Assembly (NCBI GenBank): GCA_046533095.1
Contig: JAJQRA010000031.1
Coordinates: forward strand, 1 to 64,000
Origin: ZAX-1 sp046533095
GTDB taxonomy: Bacteria; Bacillota; Clostridia; Lachnospirales; Lachnospiraceae
Direction: 5' to 3'
DNA: 64,000 nucleotides
A program made the position numbers and the translations under genes. The notes below the pieces were generated by a model that made no database searches, was not told where the DNA came from, and was given only the letters and a program-made list of their open reading frames with translations. This document shows, piece after piece, positions 53,936 to 62,788 of the stretch (positions are counted from its first letter, which is position 1; each line of letters begins with the position of its first letter).

Positions 53936-54134
53936 TTACTCGTCCTTTCGTGTTTCCGCTACTGGTACGCCTAGGGTTTTGGCTATCTTGCCGACTGTTG
54001 ACGGTCTAACCGTCCCCCTAGTGATTGCGCCGTTCAAGGTTGGCCTTATATAACCCTGATTTTCCTGATAGCTCTTTGCTGTCCATGCAGGCGGTAGTCA
54101 TTGCTATTTCTAGCTTTTGTCTGTCAATTTTCAT
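53936..54134 (-). pseudogene. XRE-family regulator of mobile element, frameshifted
   Basis: Starts MKIDRQKLEIAMTTACMDSKELSGKSG behind GGAGG and continues after one frameshift near 54050 as ITRGTVRPSTVGKIAKTLGVPVAE, together an XRE-type helix-turn-helix of about 65 residues typical of integrative elements. Confidence 0.7.
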
Positions 54135-54304
54135 TCTTTTTACCTCCTTGCTTTGTTGGTCTGTATTTATAGCCATATAAGGTTACGAACAATCCTAATA
54201 TGTATTACTAAAACAGGTTGTATATACCCTATTAAGTATAAAAGATTATTTTCAACCTTTTTTTTAATCAAATATGATATACTGTTTAAAAGGCAGGTGA
54301 TTTT

Positions 54305-54655
54305 ATGGCTGTTGGCGAAAACGTTAAGCGAATACGCAAAGAAAAAAGACTGACGCAAAAGAAGTTAGGCAAACTAAGCGGAATAGATGAGGCGAACATA
54401 AGAAAATACGAAGATGAAAATTTTTTAAATAAGATAGCTCAATCTTTCCCAAATGCAGAGATTGCAAAAACGGACGAAAAGCTTATAATTGAAGCTATAA
54501 AACTGCAAACAGAAACCCAAACCAGGCAGGGCGCATTACGGAAAAACGCTTTTGAAAAATACGACGACATGAACTACCAAGAGCAGTCAAAGGCGCATGC
54601 CTATATAAACGACCTTCACGACATGCCCAAATATAGGAAGGAAACCGGCCAATAG
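54305..54655 (+). CDS. XRE-family repressor-like protein
   Basis: A 116-residue protein divergent from the primase module, as an element's repressor would be. The N-terminal helix-turn-helix (VGENVKRIRKEKRLTQKKLGKLSGIDEANIRKYE) is good, but the domain is cut after the third helix: about 15-20 residues normally found before IAQSFPNAE are absent, so DNA binding may be impaired. The C-terminal half (KAHAYINDLHDMPKYRKETGQ) resembles the tail of such repressors. Probably the last open gene of the relic element. Confidence 0.6.
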   Translation: MAVGENVKRIRKEKRLTQKKLGKLSGIDEANIRKYEDENFLNKIAQSFPNAEIAKTDEKLIIEAIKLQTETQTRQGALRKNAFEKYDDMNYQEQSKAHAYINDLHDMPKYRKETGQ

Positions 54656-54734
54656 CTACACCCATTTGGGTGTCAGCTGTAACGTTGCGCCGGTGCAATC
54701 CAAACACATCCCTAAATAGAAAGGAAGTGCTATC

Positions 54735-55020
54735 ATACCATTCGTACAGAAAAAGAAGATCTACACAAACGAAGACTATGATTCATTCCCCGAAGATGTG
54801 AGGATAGAACTAATTGACGGTCGAATCTACTATCAAGTCGCACCACGCACCAAAGGATTTTAAATTTTATTAATAATGCTATTTATAATCATATCCAATC
54901 ACACAACGGACCATGTGAAGTGTTCCCTGCCCCTTTTGCCGTTAAATTGAACAGTGATGATAAAACTACCGTTGAGCCGGATATAAACGTCATATGCGAT
55001 AAAAACAAGCTTGATTGTTG
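54735..55020 (+). pseudogene. Uma2-family (DUF820) nuclease remnant
   Basis: The reading KKKIYTNEDYDSFPEDVRIELIDGRIYY is the typical start of Uma2-family restriction-like proteins; after a frameshift near 54860 it continues NGPCEVFPAPFAVKL and TTVEPDINVICDKNKLD, the segment with the PD-(D/E)XK residues. The initiation codon is ATA (54735) after AGGAAGTG, and the C-terminus decays. 55021-55240 holds no recognisable gene. Confidence 0.75.
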
Positions 55021-55240
55021 CCGTTTCCTAGGCACGTTGCAACGAATCCGACCGCATTAGCATCTAAACCACGTAAAACTATGTTTCTACCCTATACACA
55101 TTTTAAGCGAGTATTTTAGAAATGACAGGTTTCATTCACCAAAATGATGAAAAACCGGAAATTATTCGGTTACGAATTTACCAGCAAAGAGCCTTCAACG
55201 TGCCCAGAAGAGCTAAATGACATTTTTAAGACGGTATACT

Positions 55241-58153
55241 TTAAAATTTTTTCACTTCCATCTCAAATGTCAAAATTTTATTGCTGGCTGCTCGCACGAT
55301 AAATGTTTCATTTTCCTCGGATATGTTCTTTAATTCCTCTTCCCTTTCTTCATTTAGATTGCATTGGTACATGTTTGCGTACCACACATCTCCTAATTTT
55401 ATCGAAACTTTGCTTGCTATTTCCTCCAAGGTAGGGTTATAGAGACGTAAAATGTAGCTTTCCCTATCTTCTGCCTTCTTAAACGCAGAGAGGATCAGAT
55501 TTGGATTTTCTATCTTTAAGTAGCCATGTTCCATTGGAAGTGCCTTCTGGTTTTTCCCACGAACTTGATCTTCTAACAGCTCCTCCGATTCTGGCCTTTC
55601 CCCGCCATGCTTGCCCTTTCCACGAACTTGATATGTTAACAGGGGAATGTTATGGCGCTGAGCCTGTTGATAAGTACAGCCATGTTCCCATCCGCCCTCA
55701 TGGGGATAAATCGAATACTGGAATTCCATCTTTCTTAGGAGCTGGCTGCCATTTTGATCTGGAAATTCTCCGACTGCTTCCCACCAGGTTACAATCATAT
55801 TTCCCATAGCCCGAAAGAGCGTCAAATATAATGTCCTATCCTCATCCATTCCACATTCATATTCCGTCAGTCCATCATTTATCAGGCTCAAACCTCTTTT
55901 ACTATCATTCATATCTACAAAATTCTGCATCGGCAACGTCTGCATCTGTGGATCGTAAAGGCCCGACGCATCTTTCACCGGTAAAGACGGCCTTTTATCC
56001 ACTGTATAATGCCCTTGCGCGTGAACCCAATCTGTTTGTATCCCTGTTGGAAATGCAACCCTTAGCCTGTGGTTTTCAATAGTGTTGTCAACTGTCGTTT
56101 TTATGTCCAGACGCCTGCTTCCTTTCTTCAAAGTGATCCTAGAAACGATAGGATACGTTGTCGTTTCTTCGCTCCGCTTTCCTTCCCCGCGAATACCACA
56201 TTTCGATTCATAGCCTTTTACCGGCAATTCCATTTCATAGCGGATCGCCATCGTTGCACTAAGCGGTCCATTATCCTCACACCAAGTCGTCACATTTTTT
56301 GTTAAAGTAGTATAAGTCTTGTTATGATAAGGCGGGTAATATGCCCAGTAATTTCCTACATCTCCTGTATCTTCAAAATAATGCAGCCGCTCGTAAATTC
56401 GTCCATGCTCTTTTTCGACCAGTACAATCGTTCCATTGTTTTGTATCGTTGCCTTTAAAAATTCATTTTCCAACGTCGTGCCGCCTTTATAAATATCTTC
56501 CCCTTCACTCTTTTTCATTGGCATCCAATAAAAGTGTGTGCGTTCTAAATGCAATGCTTTCGTAAAACGGACCACCTTATATCCAAAAGCTTCTATCTCC
56601 CCGGTTTCCAGATAATACTCGTGTCTATCTGCCGCATATGGCCACGGCCTTGCTTCCTGATCATGTACTGGATATACTTTTTCATTCTTGGCAATCTCTT
56701 GTAGCCTTAAAGCATTTCCTTTTCCATCCTTTGCCGTAAAACTCCATACTTCCTGTTCTTGTGGAGAATCAATATTCACTTTTACCACTTCAGACACCGA
56801 AAACGGATGCGGATTCCATAAAAATAAAATCTGCTCATCTTCGCTGCATCCACTCAAATCAACGTTTTTTACAAGGGCAAAAATAGCCTGATCCACCAAA
56901 ACCTGCCCCATTTCCAATACTTGCTGTAAACGATATTCTACATCATTGGCCGTTTTATCCTGCGTCACCCCATTGATAGAGTCATGGGGATGAGATTTTA
57001 GCAAATAGCTCCACGCCTTATCTAAGAATGCCTGGTAGCTTTTCTGTTCATTCATTCCATTGATCCCATAGATAGCAAGCAAAGGTTCTGCCTGGTGAAT
57101 CAATAAATTCTGCGCTTTTTTATTCAATTGCTTCAAATAAATACGTGAGGACAGCGCATTGCCTGAGCAGTCGCTTGCAGGGCCATCCCGTAATTCACCT
57201 TGTATTACACGAAGTTTCTTATTTTGCATTTCTTCTTTTAATGCATTGGCATAGACTTCTAAATTCGCATTTTCATACACAGTATCTTCTGATAACTGAT
57301 TCAATGATTGAATCATGGCGCTTAATTCCCGATGAGGAGTTGAAAAATCCGTACCATTTAAAAATAGCCTGATATCTTTAAAAAGCGTATCATCCGTAGC
57401 TTTTAACGCCTGAGCGATACCGTCCTTTAAAAATTTATTTTGATATTGCCTCGTAGGCTCTATCACGAAATAATCTTCCTGCCAATGCGCTTCATCCGCA
57501 TTATGTATTGCCATACCGGAAAGTTTGGGGCTATATTTAAAGTCTTTGCTTAGGCAGTCAACGCCATAGCGTACTTTTAGATATAAATTAAAATAAAAAT
57601 TTGCCCTTGCATGTTGCCCAAGCCTGCTTGTTAAAATTTTCGTTCCATCTGGCGCTTCCCAGAAAAATTCACTTTCCGGCGCACGTTCCTCTGAAACTTT
57701 CTTGGCACATATAATAAAATCAATTCCAAACCCTGCATAAATCTGTGGCAACTGTGCGGTCTGCCCCCAGCCAAATGAATTGTATCCGATTTTCATAACC
57801 TTTCCATAACTTTTTGAAACCCGCATACCCTTTAAAAGATTTCGTACCAGACATTCCCCATCAATCGGATACAAATCCGGCAGCGTGTACCATGGTCCAA
57901 TTAATATCCTCCCATCCAAAATATGCTTTTTGACCCGCTCCTCCATTTCCGGCTTCACTTCCAAATAATCTTCGATCGGCACGGACTGGCCATCCATTAA
58001 AAAACAGTGGTAATCCGGATCCGTATCCAGAATATCCAAAAGCTCATCCATAAAATCAATCAACAGCATTCTATTTTTCCACATCGGATATCTCCATTCC
58101 CGATCCCAATGTGTATGGGGCAATATAATTCCCCGCTTCTGCTTTTTATCCAT
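55241..58153 (-). CDS. GH38 alpha-mannosidase family protein
   Basis: A 970-residue cytoplasmic family 38 protein without signal peptide. The N-terminal metal-site motif LPHTHWDREWRYP is intact. At the place where family enzymes have the nucleophile Asp in a DxFG motif, this protein has KIGYNSFGWGQTAQLPQIYAGFGID, with Asn125 and a Gly-Trp change; I believe a bacterial subgroup shares this form. Further hallmarks are DEAHWQEDYFVIEPTRQYQN, LLKSHPHDSINGVTQDKTA and the C-terminal beta domains. ATG 58153 follows AAGGAG. Last gene of the ABC operon, so it would act on an imported mannoside; catalysis needs confirming. Confidence 0.88.
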   Translation of the reverse strand: MDKKQKRGIILPHTHWDREWRYPMWKNRMLLIDFMDELLDILDTDPDYHCFLMDGQSVPIEDYLEVKPEMEERVKKHILDGRILIGPWYTLPDLYPIDGECLVRNLLKGMRVSKSYGKVMKIGYNSFGWGQTAQLPQIYAGFGIDFIICAKKVSEERAPESEFFWEAPDGTKILTSRLGQHARANFYFNLYLKVRYGVDCLSKDFKYSPKLSGMAIHNADEAHWQEDYFVIEPTRQYQNKFLKDGIAQALKATDDTLFKDIRLFLNGTDFSTPHRELSAMIQSLNQLSEDTVYENANLEVYANALKEEMQNKKLRVIQGELRDGPASDCSGNALSSRIYLKQLNKKAQNLLIHQAEPLLAIYGINGMNEQKSYQAFLDKAWSYLLKSHPHDSINGVTQDKTANDVEYRLQQVLEMGQVLVDQAIFALVKNVDLSGCSEDEQILFLWNPHPFSVSEVVKVNIDSPQEQEVWSFTAKDGKGNALRLQEIAKNEKVYPVHDQEARPWPYAADRHEYYLETGEIEAFGYKVVRFTKALHLERTHFYWMPMKKSEGEDIYKGGTTLENEFLKATIQNNGTIVLVEKEHGRIYERLHYFEDTGDVGNYWAYYPPYHNKTYTTLTKNVTTWCEDNGPLSATMAIRYEMELPVKGYESKCGIRGEGKRSEETTTYPIVSRITLKKGSRRLDIKTTVDNTIENHRLRVAFPTGIQTDWVHAQGHYTVDKRPSLPVKDASGLYDPQMQTLPMQNFVDMNDSKRGLSLINDGLTEYECGMDEDRTLYLTLFRAMGNMIVTWWEAVGEFPDQNGSQLLRKMEFQYSIYPHEGGWEHGCTYQQAQRHNIPLLTYQVRGKGKHGGERPESEELLEDQVRGKNQKALPMEHGYLKIENPNLILSAFKKAEDRESYILRLYNPTLEEIASKVSIKLGDVWYANMYQCNLNEEREEELKNISEENETFIVRAASNKILTFEMEVKKF

Positions 58154-58192
58154 TTTTTCTCCTTGTAGTGGCAACGGGCTGTGAAAGCAGCC

Positions 58193-59206
58193 CTACAATA
58201 TCGCTGTGATTTCATCAAAAGTCTCACAATATTCGTGGCACATTCCTCTTGTTCCACTCGTTATAATATTTCCACCGGCAATTCCGACTGTATAAAATCC
58301 GGCAAGCCTTACTGCGCAAACGCCCGCTCCACTGTCTTCAATTCCAATTACGTGCTCATTTTCACTGGCGTGGATAGAAAGGCCTACCCTGCAAGTTTCA
58401 GCATAGAGCCAAGGGTGCGGCTTTGCCTCTAATTCTCCAAGAGTACCTGTGCGCCCTTTTAAAAGTGGCTGCCCCGCTGTAATAATGGCATCATAAAAGT
58501 CTGTCGGTTCTCCCATCCCAAGTGTATGGAATGCCGATAGGATTTCCGGATATGCCTTTTCATATAATCCTGAAGTGACCAGACCAATCTTGATATTTTT
58601 TGACTTTACCTCATATAAAAATTCTTTAATTCCTTTTGTAGGAGTAAATGCATTGTTTCTTCCTGTCCCTTTCATAATTGCCTGCATTTCTTGATTCGTA
58701 TGTATAAAATAATATTTTCTTGCATCTTCCACTTGTTTTTCCGGACAATATTTTTGGATACAATAGGTTAGATGTTCTGACACGCTATGTCCGGATACAT
58801 ACGGAATATCTGCATCTTCCAAAGAAAACTTTGGTTTATCAAGCAGGCTTTGTACTGTTTTTTCGATAATCCAAATCCAAAATTCTTCGCTTCTTACGGT
58901 AGTGCCGTCTAAATCCATCAAAATTGCCTGTATCGGTTTTTTTAATTCTACAGAAGTGATTGGATAATAAGCCGGATATCCCATATTAGACTTTACGTAG
59001 GCAAGCGTACGTTCCTCAAAAGAAATCAATTCTACTTTTTGATCTTTCGTAGAAACAATATTGTTTACGCCATCTTTCCCCTTTGCAAAATGCCCATCAC
59101 TACAAACTGCTTTTTCAAAAAAACCAGATTCTTCTGTTATCTGGCCAATTCCATGTATATAAATATCCTTCACATTCATCATCCTTTCCGTTTTTTCGCC
59201 ATGCAT
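58193..59206 (-). CDS. HAD-family phosphatase/phosphoglucomutase-like with N-terminal extension
   Basis: A 337-residue protein. The C-terminal 240 residues are a HAD hydrolase with cap C1: motif I AILMDLDGTTVRSEEF, motif II IGLVTSGLYEKAYPE, the lysine in LEAKPHPWLYAE and motif III/IV VIGIEDSGAGVCAVRLAGF. The first 90 residues (DIYIHGIGQITEESGFFEKAV...STKDQKVELISFEERTLAYVKSN) form an unrecognised domain. It could be a sugar phosphatase or beta-phosphoglucomutase-like isomerase in mannoside use. The start codon overlaps the permease stop (TAATG), implying coupling. HAD substrates cannot be read from sequence. Confidence 0.82.
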   Translation of the reverse strand: MHGEKTERMMNVKDIYIHGIGQITEESGFFEKAVCSDGHFAKGKDGVNNIVSTKDQKVELISFEERTLAYVKSNMGYPAYYPITSVELKKPIQAILMDLDGTTVRSEEFWIWIIEKTVQSLLDKPKFSLEDADIPYVSGHSVSEHLTYCIQKYCPEKQVEDARKYYFIHTNQEMQAIMKGTGRNNAFTPTKGIKEFLYEVKSKNIKIGLVTSGLYEKAYPEILSAFHTLGMGEPTDFYDAIITAGQPLLKGRTGTLGELEAKPHPWLYAETCRVGLSIHASENEHVIGIEDSGAGVCAVRLAGFYTVGIAGGNIITSGTRGMCHEYCETFDEITAIL

Positions 59207-60033
59207 TAGCCTTTAACGGCTCCTCCGGTCAATCCCTTTACCAAGTATTTTTGAAAGCAGATATATAAAATAATAATCGGTACGAGTGCAATAAATCCGG
59301 TCGCATTCATCTGCCCCCACTTTATTCCCGCCTTTGTAATTGACGCGCTAATCCCTGCCATCAAGGGGCGCAATGCATCTTTGCTATTAAATGTCATAGC
59401 CAGCATAAGTTCCTGCCATACCGAAATTACAATGGTCAAACTAACTGCCATTAGACCCGGCTTTGCCAAGGGGATTACAATTCTTGTCAAAACCTGAATC
59501 TGTGAACACCCGTCAATAATAGCGGCTTCATCAATTTCCCTTGGAATGGAATTAAAATATCCAATCAAAAGCCACAGGGCGATCGGAATCTGTATTGCCA
59601 CATAAATTGCAATAATCGAAAACCTCGTATTTAAAAGATGCATCTTTCCCATGCTTACATATAATGGAACAATCAATGTCGTAAGAGGCATAAGCTGCGA
59701 AAGTAAAATCGTAACTAAATATCCCCTTTTTCCAAAAAAGCGATATCTGCTCATTGCAAATGCCGCAAGGCTTACACACACGAGTACAATAAATAAGGTA
59801 ATCGCTACATAAATTACGGAATTTAAAAAATATTTCATAATGCCGGTCTGGGTCAGCGTATATTCATAATTTTCAACCGTCAAATCTGCAGGGACTAAGG
59901 TCGGGGGAATCCGATATATTTCCGACTCGTTTTTTAAGGAAGTTACAATCAGCCAATAGAGCGGTCCTACAACTAATACCGTCATCAAGGCCATCATAAA
60001 AATCGACACGATATGTTTTATTCGTTTCTTCAT
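59206..60033 (-). CDS. ABC sugar permease, MalG-like
   Basis: A 275-residue six-helix permease (ATG 60033). Starts KKRIKHIVSIFMMALMTVLVVGPLYWLIVTSLK; the cytoplasmic EAA loop reads REIDEAAIIDGCSQIQVLTRIVIPLAKPG. It shares one base with the stop of the upstream permease (TGATG) and one with the HAD start, so three genes are translated as a coupled block. C-terminus GLTGGAVKG is typical of the family. Partner ATPase not present in the window. Confidence 0.92.
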   Translation of the reverse strand: MKKRIKHIVSIFMMALMTVLVVGPLYWLIVTSLKNESEIYRIPPTLVPADLTVENYEYTLTQTGIMKYFLNSVIYVAITLFIVLVCVSLAAFAMSRYRFFGKRGYLVTILLSQLMPLTTLIVPLYVSMGKMHLLNTRFSIIAIYVAIQIPIALWLLIGYFNSIPREIDEAAIIDGCSQIQVLTRIVIPLAKPGLMAVSLTIVISVWQELMLAMTFNSKDALRPLMAGISASITKAGIKWGQMNATGFIALVPIIILYICFQKYLVKGLTGGAVKG

Positions 60034-60923
60034 CACAACACCCCCTCATGCCTTAAGTTTTGAAACATCTTTCTAATGTATGGGATACATATAATAGATA
60101 CTAAAATCAGCGAAATCACAGCCATAGCCGCCGAGGCTCCAAAATCATTAAATTCAAATGCCAGGCGGTAGGTATACACCGGAAGTGTCGAAGTGGCATT
60201 CATCGGCCCGCCTTTTGTTGTAATCCAGATCAAATCAAAGTAGTTCAATGTCCATATCGTAGTCAGGACCCCCGTAGACGCAACCGCCGGAGACAAATGC
60301 GGCATCAGGATATAGCGTAGGATATGAGGATATTTTGCCCCGTCTATTTTGGCCGCTTCTATTTGATCCACCGGCTTATTTTGTAGGCTTGCCGTGATCA
60401 TCAAAAACCAAAACGGCGTTGCTTTCCACACGTTTATTAAAATCAACGTGAACAATGCAATATTTTTGTCTGACAAAAACAGTATATTCTTATCCGCCAT
60501 CTGCAACGTTTGAATCAGATAATTTACAATCCCAATATCCGCCTGCAACATCCATTTCCACATCAAGGCAGTTACCACACCTGGTATAATCCACGGAATC
60601 AGCATAATCGTCCTTAAATATTTTTTGCCAAATGTCAGCTGATCTACAAATAATGCCATTCCAATGCCGAGCAGCATCTGAAGTACAACGCCTAGCACCG
60701 TCCATATAATCGTAACGATTAAAATACTTCCAAATTTATCGTCTGTTATGATTTTGATATAGTTTTCCAGTCCATGGAATGTCTTTTCCTTATTTTTAAG
60801 CGTCCAATCGAAAAAGCTAATCACAATATTGTATATAATTGGAAAACCCAGCATGACTGCCATAATAATGGTAGATGGCAATAGATAGACATAGGGCATC
60901 CATTTTTTCTTCCTCTGATTCAT
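60033..60923 (-). CDS. ABC sugar permease, MalF-like
   Basis: A 296-residue permease (NQRKKKWMPYVYLLPSTIIMAVMLGFPIIYNIVISFF), with EAA loop QIEAAKIDGAKYPHILRYILMPHLSP. ATG 60923 follows GGAGG; a longer frame to 60956 would start inside the terminator hairpin and is rejected. Forms the heterodimeric channel with the next gene product. Confidence 0.92.
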   Translation of the reverse strand: MNQRKKKWMPYVYLLPSTIIMAVMLGFPIIYNIVISFFDWTLKNKEKTFHGLENYIKIITDDKFGSILIVTIIWTVLGVVLQMLLGIGMALFVDQLTFGKKYLRTIMLIPWIIPGVVTALMWKWMLQADIGIVNYLIQTLQMADKNILFLSDKNIALFTLILINVWKATPFWFLMITASLQNKPVDQIEAAKIDGAKYPHILRYILMPHLSPAVASTGVLTTIWTLNYFDLIWITTKGGPMNATSTLPVYTYRLAFEFNDFGASAAMAVISLILVSIICIPYIRKMFQNLRHEGVL

Positions 60924-60936
60924 CTTATCCTCCCTC

Positions 60937-60972
60937 AAAAAGGGCGTTACCACCATATGTGCAACGCCCTTT
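60937..60972 (-). terminator. Partial terminator between binding protein and permease genes
   Basis: On the minus strand AAAGGGCGTT pairs with AACGCCCTTT followed by TT, ending 14 nt before the permease start. It should make the binding protein more abundant than the permeases. The 5' arm and loop (ACTACAGTAAAGGGCGTTG..GGTGGTAACGC) are duplicated at 61013-61052 directly after the binding-protein stop, without a full 3' arm. Confidence 0.8.
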
Positions 60973-61051
60973 ACTGTAGCAAATCCACTTATGAGCCGAA
61001 ACTGTTTTCCATGCGCGTTACCACCATATGTGCAACGCCCTTTACTGTAGT

Positions 61052-62407
61052 CTACTGCTGTATAATTTCTTCAATTTTGGCAGTTAAATCTTGTACTGCT
61101 GTATTAATATCACTGCCTCCTACTACAACTTCTACCACAGTATCATATGCCGCCGCTTCAATTTCCGCATAATATAAGGTTTTGGGCATAGACTGTTTTG
61201 CATACTGGATTTGCTCTAGCACAATTTCAAACTTTTCATCTGATACATAGGTAGAATGGTTCATTCCCTCTTCACTTGCCGGAATATCAGATACGAGGCC
61301 CGCATTATACTGTGCATCTACCATCATTTGTGCAAATTTTACTGCTTGCTCGGGATTTTTTGTTTCACTGCTTACACTAATTCCAAATCCCCCTCCAAAG
61401 GAGCCTTTGTCTGTGCCGGCACTCATTGTTGGCACCAATGCCTGCCCCCAGAAATCTTTTTCGTAAATATCTGTTTCTGTTAAGGTGTTGCCAATGATAA
61501 TTCCAAATTGGCCTTCCGCAAATTGTTTCGCCACATCATGCATGATCAAGTTTGGATAGTCCGGCTCATAGGTTGCTTTCATATCAAGCAAGGTCTGTAA
61601 ATATCCTTTAAACTCGTCTGTATCTACATTTGGTGTAATCTTTCCATCGTTATCCACTGTAATCAATGTACTTCCGCTTGCGCAGAATAAGGAGGCTGTT
61701 GGAAGTTCCTTAAGTCCCATATCCATTCCGAAACCATATTTTCCGGTTTTTTCTGTAATCTGATTTGCATATTTTACAAGTTCTTCCCAAGTAGTCGGCG
61801 GGCTTTCGGGGTCAAGTCCTGCCTCTTTAAACATTTCCTTGTTATACCATAAAATACGGCAATCCGTCGTAAATGGTACTGCCATATTTTTCCCATTCCA
61901 TGTATACATGGACAAAACCCCCGGGAAAAATTGATCAAAATACCCGCTCTTAGCATATTCGCCAATATCAAGTAGATTGCCACTGTTTGCAAATACCGGA
62001 AAATCCGGATTGTTCACCATGAATACATCTGCCGCATTGCCGCTTGCAAACATCGTCTTATATTTCTGTTCCCAGTCGCCCCAAGGATCCGATTGCAGCT
62101 CTACCGTATATCCTGGATTTTCTTCCTCAAACTTTGCCTTTACTTCCTGGTATACAGCCTTATATGGATCTGTATCTACCCAATCCGAAAATCCATAAAA
62201 GGTAATGCTTCCACCTCCATCTGATTTTGCATCATCTGACTTTGCATCATCTGCTTTCGAATCCGTATCACTACTCGTATCGCCGCTCGTACCGCTGCTA
62301 TCGCCACTGCTGCTACCGCCGTTATCGCTACTGCTCCCACATGCGGCAAGAATGGTTGCCGCTGCCAATGTTGCCACTAGACCGAACTGTATTTTTTTCG
62401 CTTTCAT
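61052..62407 (-). CDS. ABC sugar-binding lipoprotein of mannoside locus
   Basis: A 451-residue family 1 binding protein. ATG 62407 (MKAKKIQFGLVATLAA) is 7 nt after GGAGGG; an upstream in-frame TTG is less likely. Lipobox ILAAC-GSSSD, then an unusually long Ser/Gly/Asp spacer (to about residue 48) before the fold (GGSITFYGFSDWVDTDPYKAVYQEV; MFASGNAADVFMVNNPDFPVFANSG; GGGFGISVSSETKNPEQAVKFAQM). Heads the operon with two permeases, HAD protein and GH38, indicating import of an alpha-mannoside or a related glycan fragment. Probably controlled by the divergent sensor kinase. Confidence 0.92.
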   Translation of the reverse strand: MKAKKIQFGLVATLAAATILAACGSSSDNGGSSSGDSSGTSGDTSSDTDSKADDAKSDDAKSDGGGSITFYGFSDWVDTDPYKAVYQEVKAKFEEENPGYTVELQSDPWGDWEQKYKTMFASGNAADVFMVNNPDFPVFANSGNLLDIGEYAKSGYFDQFFPGVLSMYTWNGKNMAVPFTTDCRILWYNKEMFKEAGLDPESPPTTWEELVKYANQITEKTGKYGFGMDMGLKELPTASLFCASGSTLITVDNDGKITPNVDTDEFKGYLQTLLDMKATYEPDYPNLIMHDVAKQFAEGQFGIIIGNTLTETDIYEKDFWGQALVPTMSAGTDKGSFGGGFGISVSSETKNPEQAVKFAQMMVDAQYNAGLVSDIPASEEGMNHSTYVSDEKFEIVLEQIQYAKQSMPKTLYYAEIEAAAYDTVVEVVVGGSDINTAVQDLTAKIEEIIQQ

Positions 62408-62661
62408 AAACAAGCCCTCCTTTTTTTCATATCCTTATTATGCAATGTCTTGCGCGAAATGAACAGATTGTAGACTTACGATTTCTTTTATATATTTATC
62501 TTTTTTGAGAAATTGAAAAATTAAAAATTGTATTTTCTTATGATTTCTTTTATATTGCTATGCAATGTGTAGAATAAGCTAAATTGTGTATCTATACCCC
62601 ACTTAAAAATGATATAATGTTACCACTGCAACTGATATATCTGCACTGGGCAAAGCGCGGA
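62408..62661. promoter_or_regulatory. Divergent intergenic region of mannoside locus
   Basis: AT-rich, no gene. On the minus strand ATATAAAAGAAATC(A/G)TAAG occurs twice (62470-62492 and 62535-62556) together with ATTGCATA twice, a possible activator site duplicated 65-70 bp apart. On the plus strand GATATAATG (62612-62620) may be the -10 of the kinase promoter; its -35 is unclear. Confidence 0.45.
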
Positions 62662-62788
62662 TGCGCCGTCAGGTATCGTGGTTATGCAGCCATGCTGCCG
62701 CAAGAGGGTACAACAACGCTAAGGAAGAATAGAAGGTGCGCCGTCAGGTATCGTGGTTATGCAGCCATGCTGCCGCAAGGGGGGTACA
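62662..62788 (+). repeat. Direct duplication of kinase leader and start region
   Basis: A 75-bp period: TGCGCCGTCAGGTATCGTGG... at 62662 recurs at 62737, including the hairpin GCAGC-CAT-GCTGC and the ribosome site. In the first copy the start reads ACGCTAAGGAAGAAT then TAG; in the second it reads ATGCTAATGAAGAAT and is the working gene start. Confidence 0.85.
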
